64,000 nt of DNA from Hepsetus odoe (lineage: Eukaryota; Chordata; Actinopteri; Characiformes; Hepsetidae), in the NCBI GenBank assembly GCA_017165825.1, contig CM029376.1:22044558-22108557 (forward strand). The letters run 5' to 3'. The notes beneath the pieces were generated by a model. The model did no database searches. It was not told where the DNA came from and saw nothing but the letters and a program-made list of their open reading frames with translations. The position numbers and the translations under genes were made by a program. Position 1 is the first letter of the stretch; each line of letters opens with the position of its first letter. Below, in pieces: positions 33,901 through 47,500 of this stretch.

Positions 33901-36900
33901 GTTTTGGTGCAATTAAGGTTCTTGCAAGAGCATCTCAGTGTCCCTTTATTTGCTGCTTTTGAGAAAGCTGTAAACTCTCTGAGCAAATGATCCAAAATTG
34001 GAGAAATTGTAGACGTGCCAAGCTTCTTGACCTAATTGGGTGATACTAATGGGAGAACCTGATTTCCTTTGAATATTAAAGCAATGCACAATGAAGCAAA
34101 GCAGCTAAAACTAATGCAAACTCTATTAAAAAGCTGACCTGATGGAAAAAATGGAAATACCAACCATTTGATGTAGTGCCATTCTGAATAGCCTTGATCT
34201 GAGCCTTGAGGAGGCAGTTTGCCAAGACTGGCTTCTAGCTATGGCATGGAAGAAATTGTTTATGGTCACATTAGACAGTGTAGGCTTGATCCTAATCAAA
34301 ATCACAACCATATGACTGAGGGGGTCTTCAAGAATGCTCGGATGGAGATGTAGGTATGCCTTCTTGTTCTTGTTACTTTGCATGCTGTTGGATGATTGAG
34401 GGAGAGAGTACGAGCACTGAAGATCAAAGGATTGAATATTTCGAAGGAGTGAGGCCATGTAATAATTCAAGCATGCCCACACTGGCATCCTGACTTTTAC
34501 AGAGCCCGATGAGAGGACGCAAATTAAATGTTATCAGGAACAGATGCTAGTGTAATAGGTCCATCTACTGGACGTATGCCATACATGTTGAAGTCTGATG
34601 TTAGCACATCAGACAACATGTTGCCTATTAGCTTCTCTTAACCTTTGGAAATGGTGCTGCAATATAAATCCTGGAATGTTTAAATATTTTCCTGAGAAAT
34701 TATTTCAAAACTGGGACATTGCATTTTTAGATATGTGCACAAAGCAATCTACAACATGGCCATAACTTTCAAGAATTGATTTCTTAGGTTTTGATTAATA
34801 TCTTGCAACGGACTTGTGAGAGCAACGAGAAAGTGGCTTATAAATCAAAGCAGGCCTTGAAATGATTCATCCTGTTCCTTCAGCACATTCCTTTTTAAGT
34901 GTACTGAGTTTAAGCTTTTCTACTCCATGCTCATACTTTGTCCAGAGCTGGGTGCCATAGGCTTTAGCACAGAAGGATGTTGACTTGTTGGTGAACATGA
35001 GGATCTCTGTTTTTCAGTGACACACGTGCAGCTGCCCTAATGTGAAAGGAAATGGGCTTCCCTGAGTATGCGTGGGACAGTGTTTGCACATGGTCATTAT
35101 GGCCTCAGTCATTTAGTACAAGGTCCAGTTTCGTCATTAGCCCAGAGGGGATCTTAAATAGACCTAATCCTATTTCCAGTGAAGCTTCTGTATAGAGTGG
35201 GAGAAGTTCATACTGAAGCATGTAAGAGTTTATCAGGGACAGACCAGTTCTGCAAACAATTTGTGTCTGACCTTTAAAAACATTCAGGAGTGGTACACTG
35301 TCCATAATGCAATCCAGCTGCCTGCTGTAATTACTCATAAACAAACTGACCATCTAATAAAGCATCTGTGTGTTACACTCATTTTACCAGGGTTTACCAG
35401 CATGAAAAACATTCATAAAACACACCAACGTTCAATTAATTATTATTTTTATTTGTACATATAATTGCAAGAGTATTTTTTTTCTACTAATAGTTCTTAA
35501 TGTTAACTGGTTACCTAGTAACCGCTTGACATCCTAGTAATGACACTGATGTGTGTATGTGTGTATATGAAATATTACAACGTCTTTTCAAACATGTTTT
35601 TCATGTTACTACAACATAAGGATCTTAGAAACCATCATCTATTTACAATAAATGAGAAGGTCCAAAAGAAAACTGACTTAATGCGTAACACACAAAGTGG
35701 AAACTGCTTGTGTCTCCTTTTGGCTAAAAATATCGGCTAGTGTAAACCAAACTCGGTGGAAAACTCACTGCAACACAAACCGTTGCAGCTTCAATTTGCT
35801 GTGGCCATATAAGGTGGAGGAGGAAGTCGGCTCTTCAAGGAACGTAGCGATGTTGCATTGTCTACATTGATCTCACGCATTCAGCAGTTTATTGAAGGTC
35901 TGATCAAGATTTTGGCCCACACTACTGCTGTGATATTCCTTATTTATATGAGTTCAAAGTTGTCTGTTGCACCTCAAAGGCATCACTGGGTTGTACTGTA
36001 GATTCCAGGGATTGTATTTTATCTCTGAGGAATACAGTACTTATATAGAGTGAAGATGCACTTTACTATCTGTGAGCAATGTCGCATCCGTGTCTTTTAC
36101 CATGTTTGGTTATGCTGGTTATATCCACTTAACAGTGTGCCATGGAACACATGCTTCAGGCCTTCAGCCATTGTTTCTGCCGGGGGATCCCCATGACTGT
36201 GGAAACCCTTAAGCTGACACAGTGACGCTCACATACCTGAATGCTGCACTGAAAAAGCAGAGCAATAATATACATGTTTTAATAAAAGCATCTAGGAAGT
36301 GGGAGCAATGCATGTGCTCAATTTTTACTGAGAAAACTTACAGTAAACTTAAAGTAAAAAAAAACTTTTATTTTGGAAATTAATGTGATCATTCATACAC
36401 TGTGTGCACACTGAATATTTTGAGGTGTAATTTTAATGTGGACCAGATCCAGTGCTTTCAGTCCATCCAAAATGTTAATAACATTCTGGAATCATAGATG
36501 AAAGTAGATGTGAGTGTGAACATTCTCAGGGGATACATAAGTGTGCACAGTTATTAGGCAGCTTTTAATGTGCAGAGTAATCACGTAACTAAATGAAAAA
36601 TGGTCATTTTCTCATCTCACTTGTTTATTTTCTTCTGTTAAAGTGAGAATAATAAACAAATAGCTCAACATTTTTAAATAAACATTTCTGACAATATAAT
36701 CAGTGACCAGTATAGCGGCCCTTCTTTAATAATATAATCCTTCCGTTCGTGGAGTCGGTCAGTTTCTTGATCTGTTGATGAGGCACTTTTTGCAGCAGCA
36801 ACCACAGCCTCCCAAACTCTGTTCGGAGAGGTGGACTGTGTTCCTTCCTCATAAATCTACCAATTAAGAAGGTCCACAATTTCTCTGTAGGGTTTAGTTC

Positions 36901-39900
36901 AGGTGAGGAAGGGGGTCATGTCATTTTTCTTTCATCTTTAAGGTTTTTACTGGCCACACAGTGGAGAACTTCCATGCATGTGAGGGAGCATCATCCTGCA
37001 GAAAAATCATGATCTTCTTGAAGTAAGTGTCTCCTTAAAAATTAGCAGTAGTTTTTGGACTTGATTTTGAGTCTATCTTCAATCGGAAAAGGTGCAGCTC
37101 TTATCTTTAATAAGACCAGCCCAGACCAGTACCCCATCTTCACCTTGCTGCCGTCTGAGTGGAAGTAGAGCTCTGTGTCTGGTACTGATCCAGCCTCGGG
37201 CCCATCCATCTGGTCCGTCAAGGGTCACTCTTATCTAATCACTGAGACAGTGGTGGCCTAATGGTGAGTTGGCCCCCAGGATCGGAAGATTGTGGGTTCA
37301 AATCCCTTGCCAGCAGGTTGCCCTGAGGTATTCTTGAGCAAGGTACCATCCCCATCACTGCTCCCCGGGCGCTTTTAATAGCTGCCCCCTGCTGCACGTG
37401 TGTGAGTGTGTATGGGTCAAATGCAGAGGTGTAATTTCATTGTGTTTCATTGTGTGCTATGCCGTGGTTCACAATGACAAGAATGATCACTTTCACTTCA
37501 TCACTCTCTCATCTCATCAGTTCATAAAACCACTAAAAACCTCTCTGAGGTGTGTCTTGGCCAAGTCTTGACATTTCAGCGTTCAGTGCTGGTGGGGTTT
37601 CTGACCTCCTTACCTTGGCCATGTCTCTGAGCCCTGGACAACTTGTACTTCTGGACACTCCAGATAGGTTCAGTTCTGGAATATGACAGCACTGGAGGAT
37701 CATGGGTTCCTGGTAGCTCAGATTTTTGGCTGTTCATTCTCTGTCTTTTCTTCTCAACACGTTTCTTGCGACCCTGTTGACTGTTTGCAACAAATCCTTT
37801 GATGGTTCTGTGATCACGACCCCAATATCAATTTCAAGAGTGCTCCATCCCTCTGAAAGACTTTTTAAAATTTTTGATCTTTCAGAGTCAGTTCTATCTC
37901 TTTTTTCCATTTTCCCTTAGGAGGAAAAGAAGCTGCCTAATAATTCTGCACATCTTGATATAGGGTATTGATCTCCTTAGGCCACACCTCCTCATTATAC
38001 ACAAACACATTAGCATTCAGCTTTACGCAGCTTGGAGTTGGAATAGAGGCAGAAAAGTTATGATATGATCAAAATACTCACTTGCCTAATAATTGCGCAC
38101 ACAGTGTAATTCTCCAGCTGCTCCAAACCTATAATTACACCACATACGTTTCCTCGCTTGGTCTTACATCTCAGGTAAAGATTGAAAATAGGCTTCTAAA
38201 AGAACATTTCACAGCGTGTGATGTATTATAGGTATATACTAAGATGTAACACAGAGATAGAGGAGGCATAGGTAGTTGAAGCATGTGGAGAATATCAGAT
38301 ATCAAACATCATGGATTCAGAAAACACTTGATTGGCAGGATGTACAAGCTTTTATGTGTTAAAGCTTGTTCTGACTTGAATTTATTTGGCTCTATTCCCC
38401 AACTCCTGATTGATGCTATGAATAGAAGAGTAATTGTTCTACTGCTTATGAAACCCATATGCCAACGAGTGCATTCAAGTCTATAAAAAGACCTGCCTAA
38501 CTGTTATTCCCCTTCGTTATTAACAAAACAGACAGGTTTGACAAGAAAGCTTGAAGCAATTCAGCCGGCCAGTTTCTATGATGAATCAGACCTGTTTCTA
38601 TGCAGATCCGGATTTTCAAACGTGTCCTGTGCCATCGTCTGGGAATGCACAGCTTCATAATTTTACTCAGTGTGGCCTTGCAGATCAACATTAATGATTG
38701 GGCACATTTAAGCGACCTTTTGCAAAGTCCTAGGCCTAACCCAGTGTCACAGTCTTCAGCATATACAGTCTCCTGTTTCCCCTGATTACTCTTTCAAGGT
38801 TCGAGTCTGGCACTCTAACTATGTGAAAATGTTTTGCTAATATGATGAATCTTCTCTCATGCAAAGTAACTCCAGTTTTGCCACTGTATTATTCAGACGG
38901 GAGCAGGTAGTGTGTCAGCACCATGACCTGCAACAGATGGTTTTTGCATCTCGGTTAAGCTCTAACAGGATTTAGCACGTCCCACCACGGAGTGTATTCT
39001 GGCTCTGTGAGTATGTCTGGTCTTTGTATGATTAAATTTTGGAGTCAAACTACAAGGTGGTTCATTAAGATGCTCAGAATAGCTTCACCTTACTTTACCT
39101 GACTGCTTGTGTGCTGGGAGCTTTGAGAAACTTCTCAAAAACTTCTGATGCTGCCCTAGTTTGATATTTTTGGCTCTGGCAAACATTTGAGACCATAAAT
39201 GTCTACAAATGTCTTTTCTGCAACAATTTCCATAATTATTGCCAATTATTTATGCCAAAGAGCTTTCCTTCCTTGGTTGTTTGTTCATCAGAGAGATGCT
39301 TCATTTAGCTGGGAGTAGGTCACAGAAGGACTGCAATCCTGACTGCAGCATTTTTGGAATTTCAAGACCACAAGAGGGAGAACTATGGCGAGGGCAACAT
39401 GCCCAGGAACTATAATCAGTCGCAGATGTGTAAATTAGAATGTGTCCTCAGCCTGTGTCATGTGGGAATGATTTGTGGGCTTGATCCTACCTTGTGGTAA
39501 GAAAGCTGGACAGAAAGGCAGAGAGCCTGGGAAATCTATAACATGCCCAGCAGTACCAAGTCATCTCTCTTTTTTTCCTCCCTCAAACTTTGGAAGAAGG
39601 ATATGAGTATGAAGTCTGTAGAAAAACAAATTACTTTGTGCTGTAAGTGTTGAATTAAACCATTACAGACATTTAAGTTTTACACTTAAATTGGTGGTTC
39701 GAATTCCAGACCATTAGGTTACCCTGAGCTACCCTTGAACAGGGCACCGTCCCCATCACTGCTCCCTGGGTGCTTTCAATAGCTGCCCCCTGCTGCACGT
39801 GTGTGTATGGGTAAAAAGCAGAGGTTGAATTTCAGTGTGGCTCACTGTGTCCCGGGCCATGCTTCATAATGACAAGAATAGTCACTTTCACTTTGACAGT

Positions 39901-42900
39901 TCATTTAACAACAAATGGGTTTTGACTCACATTTCTAACTTCTTCTTCTAAAGATCCTGCTTGTCTTGACTCTACACTACAATAATGATTCCTAAACGGC
40001 ATTGGTTTAGACATAGCCCCTTACCTTTTAAAAGGGTTCTTCACCCACCCTGTAAAGGTTCTACAGGGAACCAAAAGTGGTTCTTGTATGGCACCCCCCA
40101 CCCCCCCCAAAAAAGAAGGTTTTGACCTTTTCAGTGTGTACTTTTAAAGATGCTGATTGCCTGCTTGTCTCTACACTAAAAATAATGATTTCTATATAGT
40201 ATTGGTTTGGACCATAAGACCTTAAGTGAGAGATTCTTTAAAAAAGCTTCTTTACCCTGTTTAAAGGGTCTACAGTGGTTCTTGTGTGTCACCCCCCAAA
40301 AAACGATCCCTTTTGGCATCTTCATGTTTAAAAGTTGTACAGACCTGGTAGCACTGCCCATTCTTCTCAAGAGTAAGCCTTCTGACAGAAATGGCAGCTT
40401 TTGGGAGGGCCGTCTGTCACCCAAACACCACCCTGGCCTACTCTCCGGGTCACTGAGGCTCAAACGGCTTAACTCCTGCACATATGGAGGCTTTTTGGAA
40501 CAGAGCCGCAGTTTTGAGCCTGCAGTCCTGCACCTGGAGAGGGGCCAACACAAACAGGCCCGGAGCTCCAGCGGACTTGTCCGTCATGTCCACTCATCGG
40601 GCAGCTGCCTGCGCAGCACCAGCACCCTACACATGTGGAGCAGACACAAGAGCACAGACAAGGCATTGTGTCACACTGCGCTAGGATTGTTCCCATGTAG
40701 ATGCAGCTGCATGATGAAGTAGGATGAAGGCCTGTGTGTCATTAAGAAAACTTGACCAAACATATCTTTTAGAGTGATGTGAGCCTGGATCAGGGCTAGT
40801 GGAGCGTTCTTAAGTGCATTTACGTAACAAAACAAGTTCTTTCAAGAAGTATTTTCTGAAGAAAGTTTTTATTTTCTTGAGGAGGACATTGCCAGGAGTC
40901 TACAACCAGGTTTAGAGAAGAGTGCTTGTAAGCAGATGGTTGCAGGTTCAGTCCCCTGGACTGTCAGGAAAGATGTGGGTGAAGGAGGCAGGTGAAAACG
41001 CTTTCCCACTTCTGCATTTACTGTGAGTTAATCATTAGGGTGGGTGATATGGTATAAATGTAATATCCCAATACTTCATCATGATACGTCATATTAATTT
41101 TCCCTTAAATCTGATAAGCTGAAAAGCACCACAAAATCATCACTGGTGCTGAATTAAGTAAAATGTATAGAAATGGATCATGTTTGTTTTATTGACCTTT
41201 TCACTGCACTTTGCACGGCATTAAAACTTGCAAGCTTAAATATATTGCAATTGTGAATGGGGCAATGGCAGAAATGTTGCTGAATTTTGAAAACAGTTGT
41301 GTGGGATTTGGTCGTAGATAAAGATGTGAGTGCACATGAGAAGATGCAGAGATGCCGGTCCTGTATTTGTATATGCTTTTGTATGTGCATCTTTATAACA
41401 TTCCACCCATGTCTGGCTTTGAATATTCTTTCTGGAATCAAAAGAATAGACCTGTTTCCCATTGCATGCAAGTGTGATTGGTTAAAAGAACTGCATGCGT
41501 GTTTAGAGATGTATACACTTCTACTGTGTGTTTGACAGCAAGCGTGTGTTATTAACAACTGCGAGAATTTGACAGCGACTGTAAAAGCTCAGGACAGAGC
41601 AAGAGGTCTTACTGGATCAACAAGTTGTTAGCATGCACGGGGAGATGTATACTATACTGCTTCATTAAAAAACAATCTGTTTTGTTTTTCCCTCACTTTG
41701 CTTGCATCAATACACATTTTTTTACTGGAAATGTAAGCCAATTAGCCCATTGTTTAACCAACGGATCCCCACGGTTAGCATGCACACTTCTCAAAGCTCT
41801 CGAGTCGAGATAATATGTTCTGCAACGTTCAGAAATGCACAGGAAACTTAAGCTGTAAACACAAATGTACACATGCACTGGTGATTTATTTTTATTAGAT
41901 TTTCTAAGCCAAAATGTCTGGAAGTGGAGTGTTTTTGTTGGGATCTCTTATTCCTTCCTCCACTGACCTGGAAAGAAGTCAAATATTGCATTTCCAGACC
42001 AGGCAAAACATATGCTTTGTGTTGTCCCTCCATGGAGTTGGAGCTGCAGAGCTGGGTCGTTCACATAGCCTTCACTATCCTCACAGTAACCCTAAAGCCA
42101 CTGCCAACTCCAGCACAGGGGAACAACCTTCACTGCTCTGTTTTCCCGGCCGGGACACATATCAGCTGCAGCACAGCTCAGTGTTTAGCTCATGAGTTGA
42201 ACAGGGTGTGATGAACGGGAATTTAGAAAGTGTGAAGGGATGTAGAGGGAAGGTTGAGAATGATAGTTTGGTGTCCAAATTTACTAAAGTTAAGCGCAAT
42301 ACATCCCTGAAACATCTCTTAACCTGCTCAAACTGCATCCAGCGCTTCATTCTGTTCAAAGGGTCAACAGTGGCTTGGTGGTTAGGGATCAGAAGGTCAT
42401 GGGTTCAAATCCCAGACCTGTAGGTTGCCCTGAGGTATCCTTGAGCAAGGTACCGTCCCCATCTCTGCTCCCTGGGCACTTTAAATAGCTGCCCCCTGCT
42501 GCATGGTGTGTGTATGGGTTAAAAGCAGAGGTTGAATTTTGTTGAGGCTCAGTGTGTGCTGTGCGTAGATGGAAAACTGTGTAAATCCAATGTTAAAACC
42601 TTTCACTGCAGTGTATCTTACACTTTGGTATCAAGTCACTGAATATTTTTTAATAGTACTGAAGACTTAAGTCAGCTGAAGGCTTGTCTGATTTTTTAGA
42701 CCATTAGATGTCTAAATGTTACTATTTTAAATGACAGGAAACAGGGATAAAATCTTTTATTTTGCAATTTTTTTACAGGTTTGTTTGTCATGAAAGGTTA
42801 TATTTTGATATTTTGTCAAAAATGTAAAAAACAAAACAAAACTTGGTTTTATTCCAACACTGATGCCATATTGCAGATCTGCTTATGATTAATTACTCAG

Positions 42901-43759
42901 CAAGCCTGCATGTCAGGAGTTTTTGCAAACAGAGAGGGATGAAAAGGATGACAGTAAATATTGCAGCAATGTCCAGATAAGCTTCAAACGGACCGAACAG
43001 AGCAAGTGAAGGAGAAACTGATAGAGTGAGAGACGATGTTGATGCAGGTTTAAGGAATGTGTAGGGTTTGCCTTTTCAGCTGTCAAAGTGTGCAGCAGTG
43101 AAACGGGGACATAAAGCAGACAGTGGGAGAAATGTGTACTGGGTCACAGCTCACACTGGATGCACTGTCCTGTACCAACCTGTCCTCCGTCCTGTCTTTC
43201 AGTGAAAACACTAGAGGCGCTCGTGTGTGAGACGACATGGACGATGACTTTGAACGTCGCCGAGAGCTCCGCAGACAAAAACGTGAAGAGATGCAGAAGG
43301 AAGCAGAGAAGTAAATCATACACACACACACACACACACACATGCACACATACTAGTGGATTTTCATCAATTTAAGGGTTAGGATTTTGATTTGAATTTG
43401 ATTTAAATGAATTAAAAGGAAGTTCTGGCTTAAAGGTAGGTTTACATTAAGACGTAATATATTTATTATTTTTAATTAAGCGCTCTGTTACGTTTAACAG
43501 ATGTTTAGATGAGTGTAACTTACAGATAAGCTAAGCATCTACAAAGGCCAACTAAATGTAAAGAAACTGAAGAAGACAAGCAGTTCAACAAGACAGTCAC
43601 CTGAAACCTAAATCCAACCTTCAATAAAAAACTGGCACTTTTCAAAAAACTGTGAAAAAATCCCAAACTGAGGAAAAACCACGGCTAACCCTGGTGACAA
43701 GGAGCATTTGGATTATTTCCCCCGAAGGTCTCACTGACTGAAAGGACGATCAAATACCA

Positions 43760-43807
<48 letters not shown>

Positions 43808-44027
43808 AGATGTTAAATTTGCAGAAGTATGTCATATTTATGTTTTTCTTGAGATATGAAAACTTAAAAAAAAAAAAGAAGTTTTTCAAAAAACTGAAGT
43901 CAGGATATTTTGTCTTGAAAATATTCAAAATAAACAATAAACACATAAACAGACTTGTAAAATAGTTCTCTCTCTCTCCTTCCCTCTCTCTCTCCTTCCC
44001 TCTCTCTCTCTCTCTCTCTCCCTCTCC

Positions 44028-44071
<44 letters not shown>

Positions 44072-44453
44072 CTTTCTCTCTCTCTCTCTCCNNNNNNNNN
44101 NNNNNNNNNNNNNNNNNNNNNNNNNNNNNNNNNNNNNNNNNNNNNNNNNNNNNNNNNNNNNNNNNNNNNNNNNNNNNNNNNNNNNNNNNNNNNNNNNNNN
44201 NNNNNNNNNNNNNNNNNNNNNNNNNNNNNNNNNNNNNNNNNNNNNNNNNNNNNNNNNNNNNNNNNNNNNNNNNNNNNNNNNNNNNNNNNNNNNNNNNNNN
44301 NNNNNNNNNNNNNNNNNNNNNNNNNNNNNNNNNNNNNNNNNNNNNNNNNNNNNNNNNNNNNNNNNNNNNNNNNNNNNNNNNNNNNNNNNNNNNNNNNNNN
44401 NNNNNNNNNNNNNNNNNNNNNNNNNNNNNNNNNNNNNNCTCTCCCACTCTCCT

Positions 44454-44513
<60 letters not shown>

Positions 44514-47500
44514 GCCGGACTCTGCAGACCTGTATTCCTCTTGCCTGTGCTCTCTCTCAGTTTGCTTGTTCGTTGTTGTAGCATCTGTAAATCTTCTTCT
44601 GAGAGTTCTGTCCTGTGTTTACAGAGGAGTGTTACAGTATTTAACTGTGGGCAAAATAAATGACAACATATAAAGGAATTGTATATTAACTCATATGATC
44701 AAACAAAGGCGAAGCTCTGAATTCACAATTATTCAAAAGCAAACATTATTTCCACAAGAATATAACACATTTAAGCCGGCACAGATGTGGGAAATGTGGG
44801 CCAGTTTTGACATTCAGTGGTTTTCTTGGACATAACTCTCAAGAAATGTGGAAAAACTGGGGTTTAATACTTGCATTAGCAGCAGGGCCATATAGTGGTA
44901 CATTCGAAACCGGCAGGAACATTATTAGGGGCAGCGGTGGCCTAGTGTTTAGGTACTAGGCGGAGGTTTGGAAGGTCTTGGGTTGAAAACTCGAACCAGT
45001 AGGTTGCTCTGAGGTACCCTTGAGTAAAGTACTGTCCCCATCACTGCTCCCCGGGTCCTCAATCTGGCTGCACGATGTTTGTTTGGGTTAAAAGCAGAGG
45101 TTGCATTTCATTGTGGTTCACTGTGTGCTGGGCTGTGTCTTCACGGTGACAAATAGTCACTTTCACTTTTATGCCAGAACATGTATCTGTAGAGGGTTAT
45201 ATTTGCGGTAAGATGAATCAAACAGACATTTTAGGACAGCAAATGGTGACTCTCTGCTGAAGCAATATCATGCATCGTCAAGCATCTCTAAATATAACAC
45301 ACACATTAAGTCTTTCATTTTTTGCTTCTTTTGGAAATGATGTTGGCCAAATACTGTTATTTTATTCATGCCTGAATAATGTCATCATTTAACTACATTC
45401 ACTGCATCCTTTTTCAGTGCAATAAGCAAAGGAATACCAACGAATATCATGATATTATATTTTTTGACAGTATATTTAGGATTTTTTGGCTTTTAGAGTT
45501 CAGAAAAGGACAGAGTGATGTGGAAACATGGCACCGATGTTGGGTATCCCGTTAGGACTGTTGAGTATCACTGTCAGTCAGTGGCTGTGTATTTACTCTG
45601 GGTTTATTTAATGTAGATTACAGTCAGGCTCGTACATGCTCATTTGTTTTTGCGCAATTCAATGGAAATTGGCAACTGGCAAATCAGTTCCCAGTTTATC
45701 ACAACAGGCTTTGGAAATCCTTTTCCACAATCAATATTTACATGTTTCCCATAATCTAATAAGGCACAAACACTGAACAGTCCCATGCAATATAGACTTT
45801 TTTCCTTAAGTAAAAAAAGAAATGTGCTCAGGGTTTGTTTTATTGTTGCTCCTGCCGTGTTTGAGAAGAGTGTTTATAGCGTGAGACAATTTGCTTTTTG
45901 TAAACGGCAGGGTGATGTGACTCTCTCACCCTGCCTGGGGTTGCTCCATCCTCCTACAAATCCCTTATATGGTCTGGTAGGCAGCTGTGTACAGTTCAGG
46001 ATGACAGAACAGGGATATGTATCAGACACTGCTGTACATAAGGGTGCAACTTCTACATGGAGTTCTACTTTTCTGCGTAGGTGTTTTATGTTGGAGTGAA
46101 TGGTCTAGGTGTTTTTTCCCATAAGGGAAAACCTTTATTATACAATGTGCGAGGGATGGAAGAAGAAATACTGAGGTGTGTATAGACTGGTGATGCATTT
46201 CTCCAATGCTGACAGACCCTCAGGCTTATGCATTAATTAGACCCATGCTGCTTCACTCTCAGTCCTTTCTACTGTAGCTGTAACACTCCTCCACACAAAC
46301 TGTCCAGCCTAAGCCAACATCTGTCCCCCTCCCACTCATAGAAATCCATCTCAATAGGATCAGTTCAGGTACCGAATCAAGCGCAAGGACCTTTTTATGA
46401 CACTCATTTAAAGCGCAAGGAGACTTTTAAATCACATTAAGCCTTAATGGCCTTACAGTCTGTTCTAAATATTCTTCTAGTTACACATCAGTGGTGACAT
46501 ATTCTAAATCGGAAGCACTGAAGTCAATAATGTTATTTTTAAACGTTTGTTAGAGGCAGGATGTCCTCTGTCTTTTCATACCTGTTGTTAGGAACAGACT
46601 GAAAAAAGCAGGGCAGCTTCAGCAAATGAATAAAGCAGTATGAGGAAAAATTCTAGGGCTTGATTTTGTTTGATGTTTCTATACGTGCTATCAACTCTAG
46701 CATTTACCAGAACCTACTTTTTAAAAACCATTCCGGCAAAATCTATGTAGAATATCTCAAATATCCCCCCTCAGTGGCATTAAAAAGTAATAGGCAGTGG
46801 TACCCGTTGTTGAACCTCCTTAAAAAGACTATTAAATCACTGCAAAACATGACATTAATTCTGCGGTTATTCATTTAATTAATACATGCAGTTGTTATTT
46901 ATGTAGTCACTATTTCACAATATGCTCAGAAGACACAATTATACCCATAGTTAGAGACTAGAGCCCAGGACTGGAAGTCTAGGGCCCAGGATATGGGGTG
47001 GTCTTGGTCTAATGGCTGGGTACTTGCCTATAGACCTATGGATCAAGAGGTCGCAGGTTTGAATCAGACCGTACCCATCACTGCTCCCCTGGCGCTTTAA
47101 ATAGCTACCCCCTGCTGTACGGTGTGTATGGGAGTTGAATTTTGTTGTGGTTCATTGTGTGTTGTGTCCTGTTTCACATGAATAGTCACTTTCACTTAAA
47201 GAAACCCCCTATATCTAACAACAGCTGAAAGACGATGTGATAAAAGCCTGCAAAACCATAACCAAGAAATCCCAAATGTTATGAAAGCAGTGAGTTGCAG
47301 GCTTGATGCAGTTTGTGACAACCCTTGTCATTACGAGGTCACGGCACACATGAACCACAACGAAATTGGACCTCTGCATTTAACCCATGCACACTCAAAC
47401 CCGTGCAGCAGTGGGCAGCTATTGAAAGTGCCCAGGGAGCAGCGATAGGGACAGTACCTTGCTCAAGTGTACCTCAGGGCAACCTATTGGGAAGGGGTTT

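Larger units (their letters stand above)
31053..36395 (+). other. cald1 intron 1, first part
   Basis: No coding exon recognised. An open frame at 31478-31756 after an acceptor-like site has no family resemblance. Repeats are listed separately (31900-32105, 32583-32830). The rest shows nothing I can name. Confidence 0.5.
38109..43202 (+). other. cald1 intron 1, last part
   Basis: No exon recognised. It contains SINEs at about 39690-39893 and 42360-42560 and hairpin-like repeats at 40021-40290. Open frames at 40207-40722, 41178-41558 and 41914-42211 match nothing I know and lack splice context with cald1. Confidence 0.5.

Noticed and set aside
36398..38106. Intact transposase gene
   Set aside because: Several stops and shifts plus a SINE insertion; only short motif islands remain.
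40207..40722. 171-codon open frame in cald1 intron 1
   Set aside because: It starts in a repeat, has no recognisable domain and no matching splice context; overlapping frames of similar length exist on the other strand.
43731..44447. 238-codon frame crossing the gap
   Set aside because: It is made of unknown bases and CT microsatellite.
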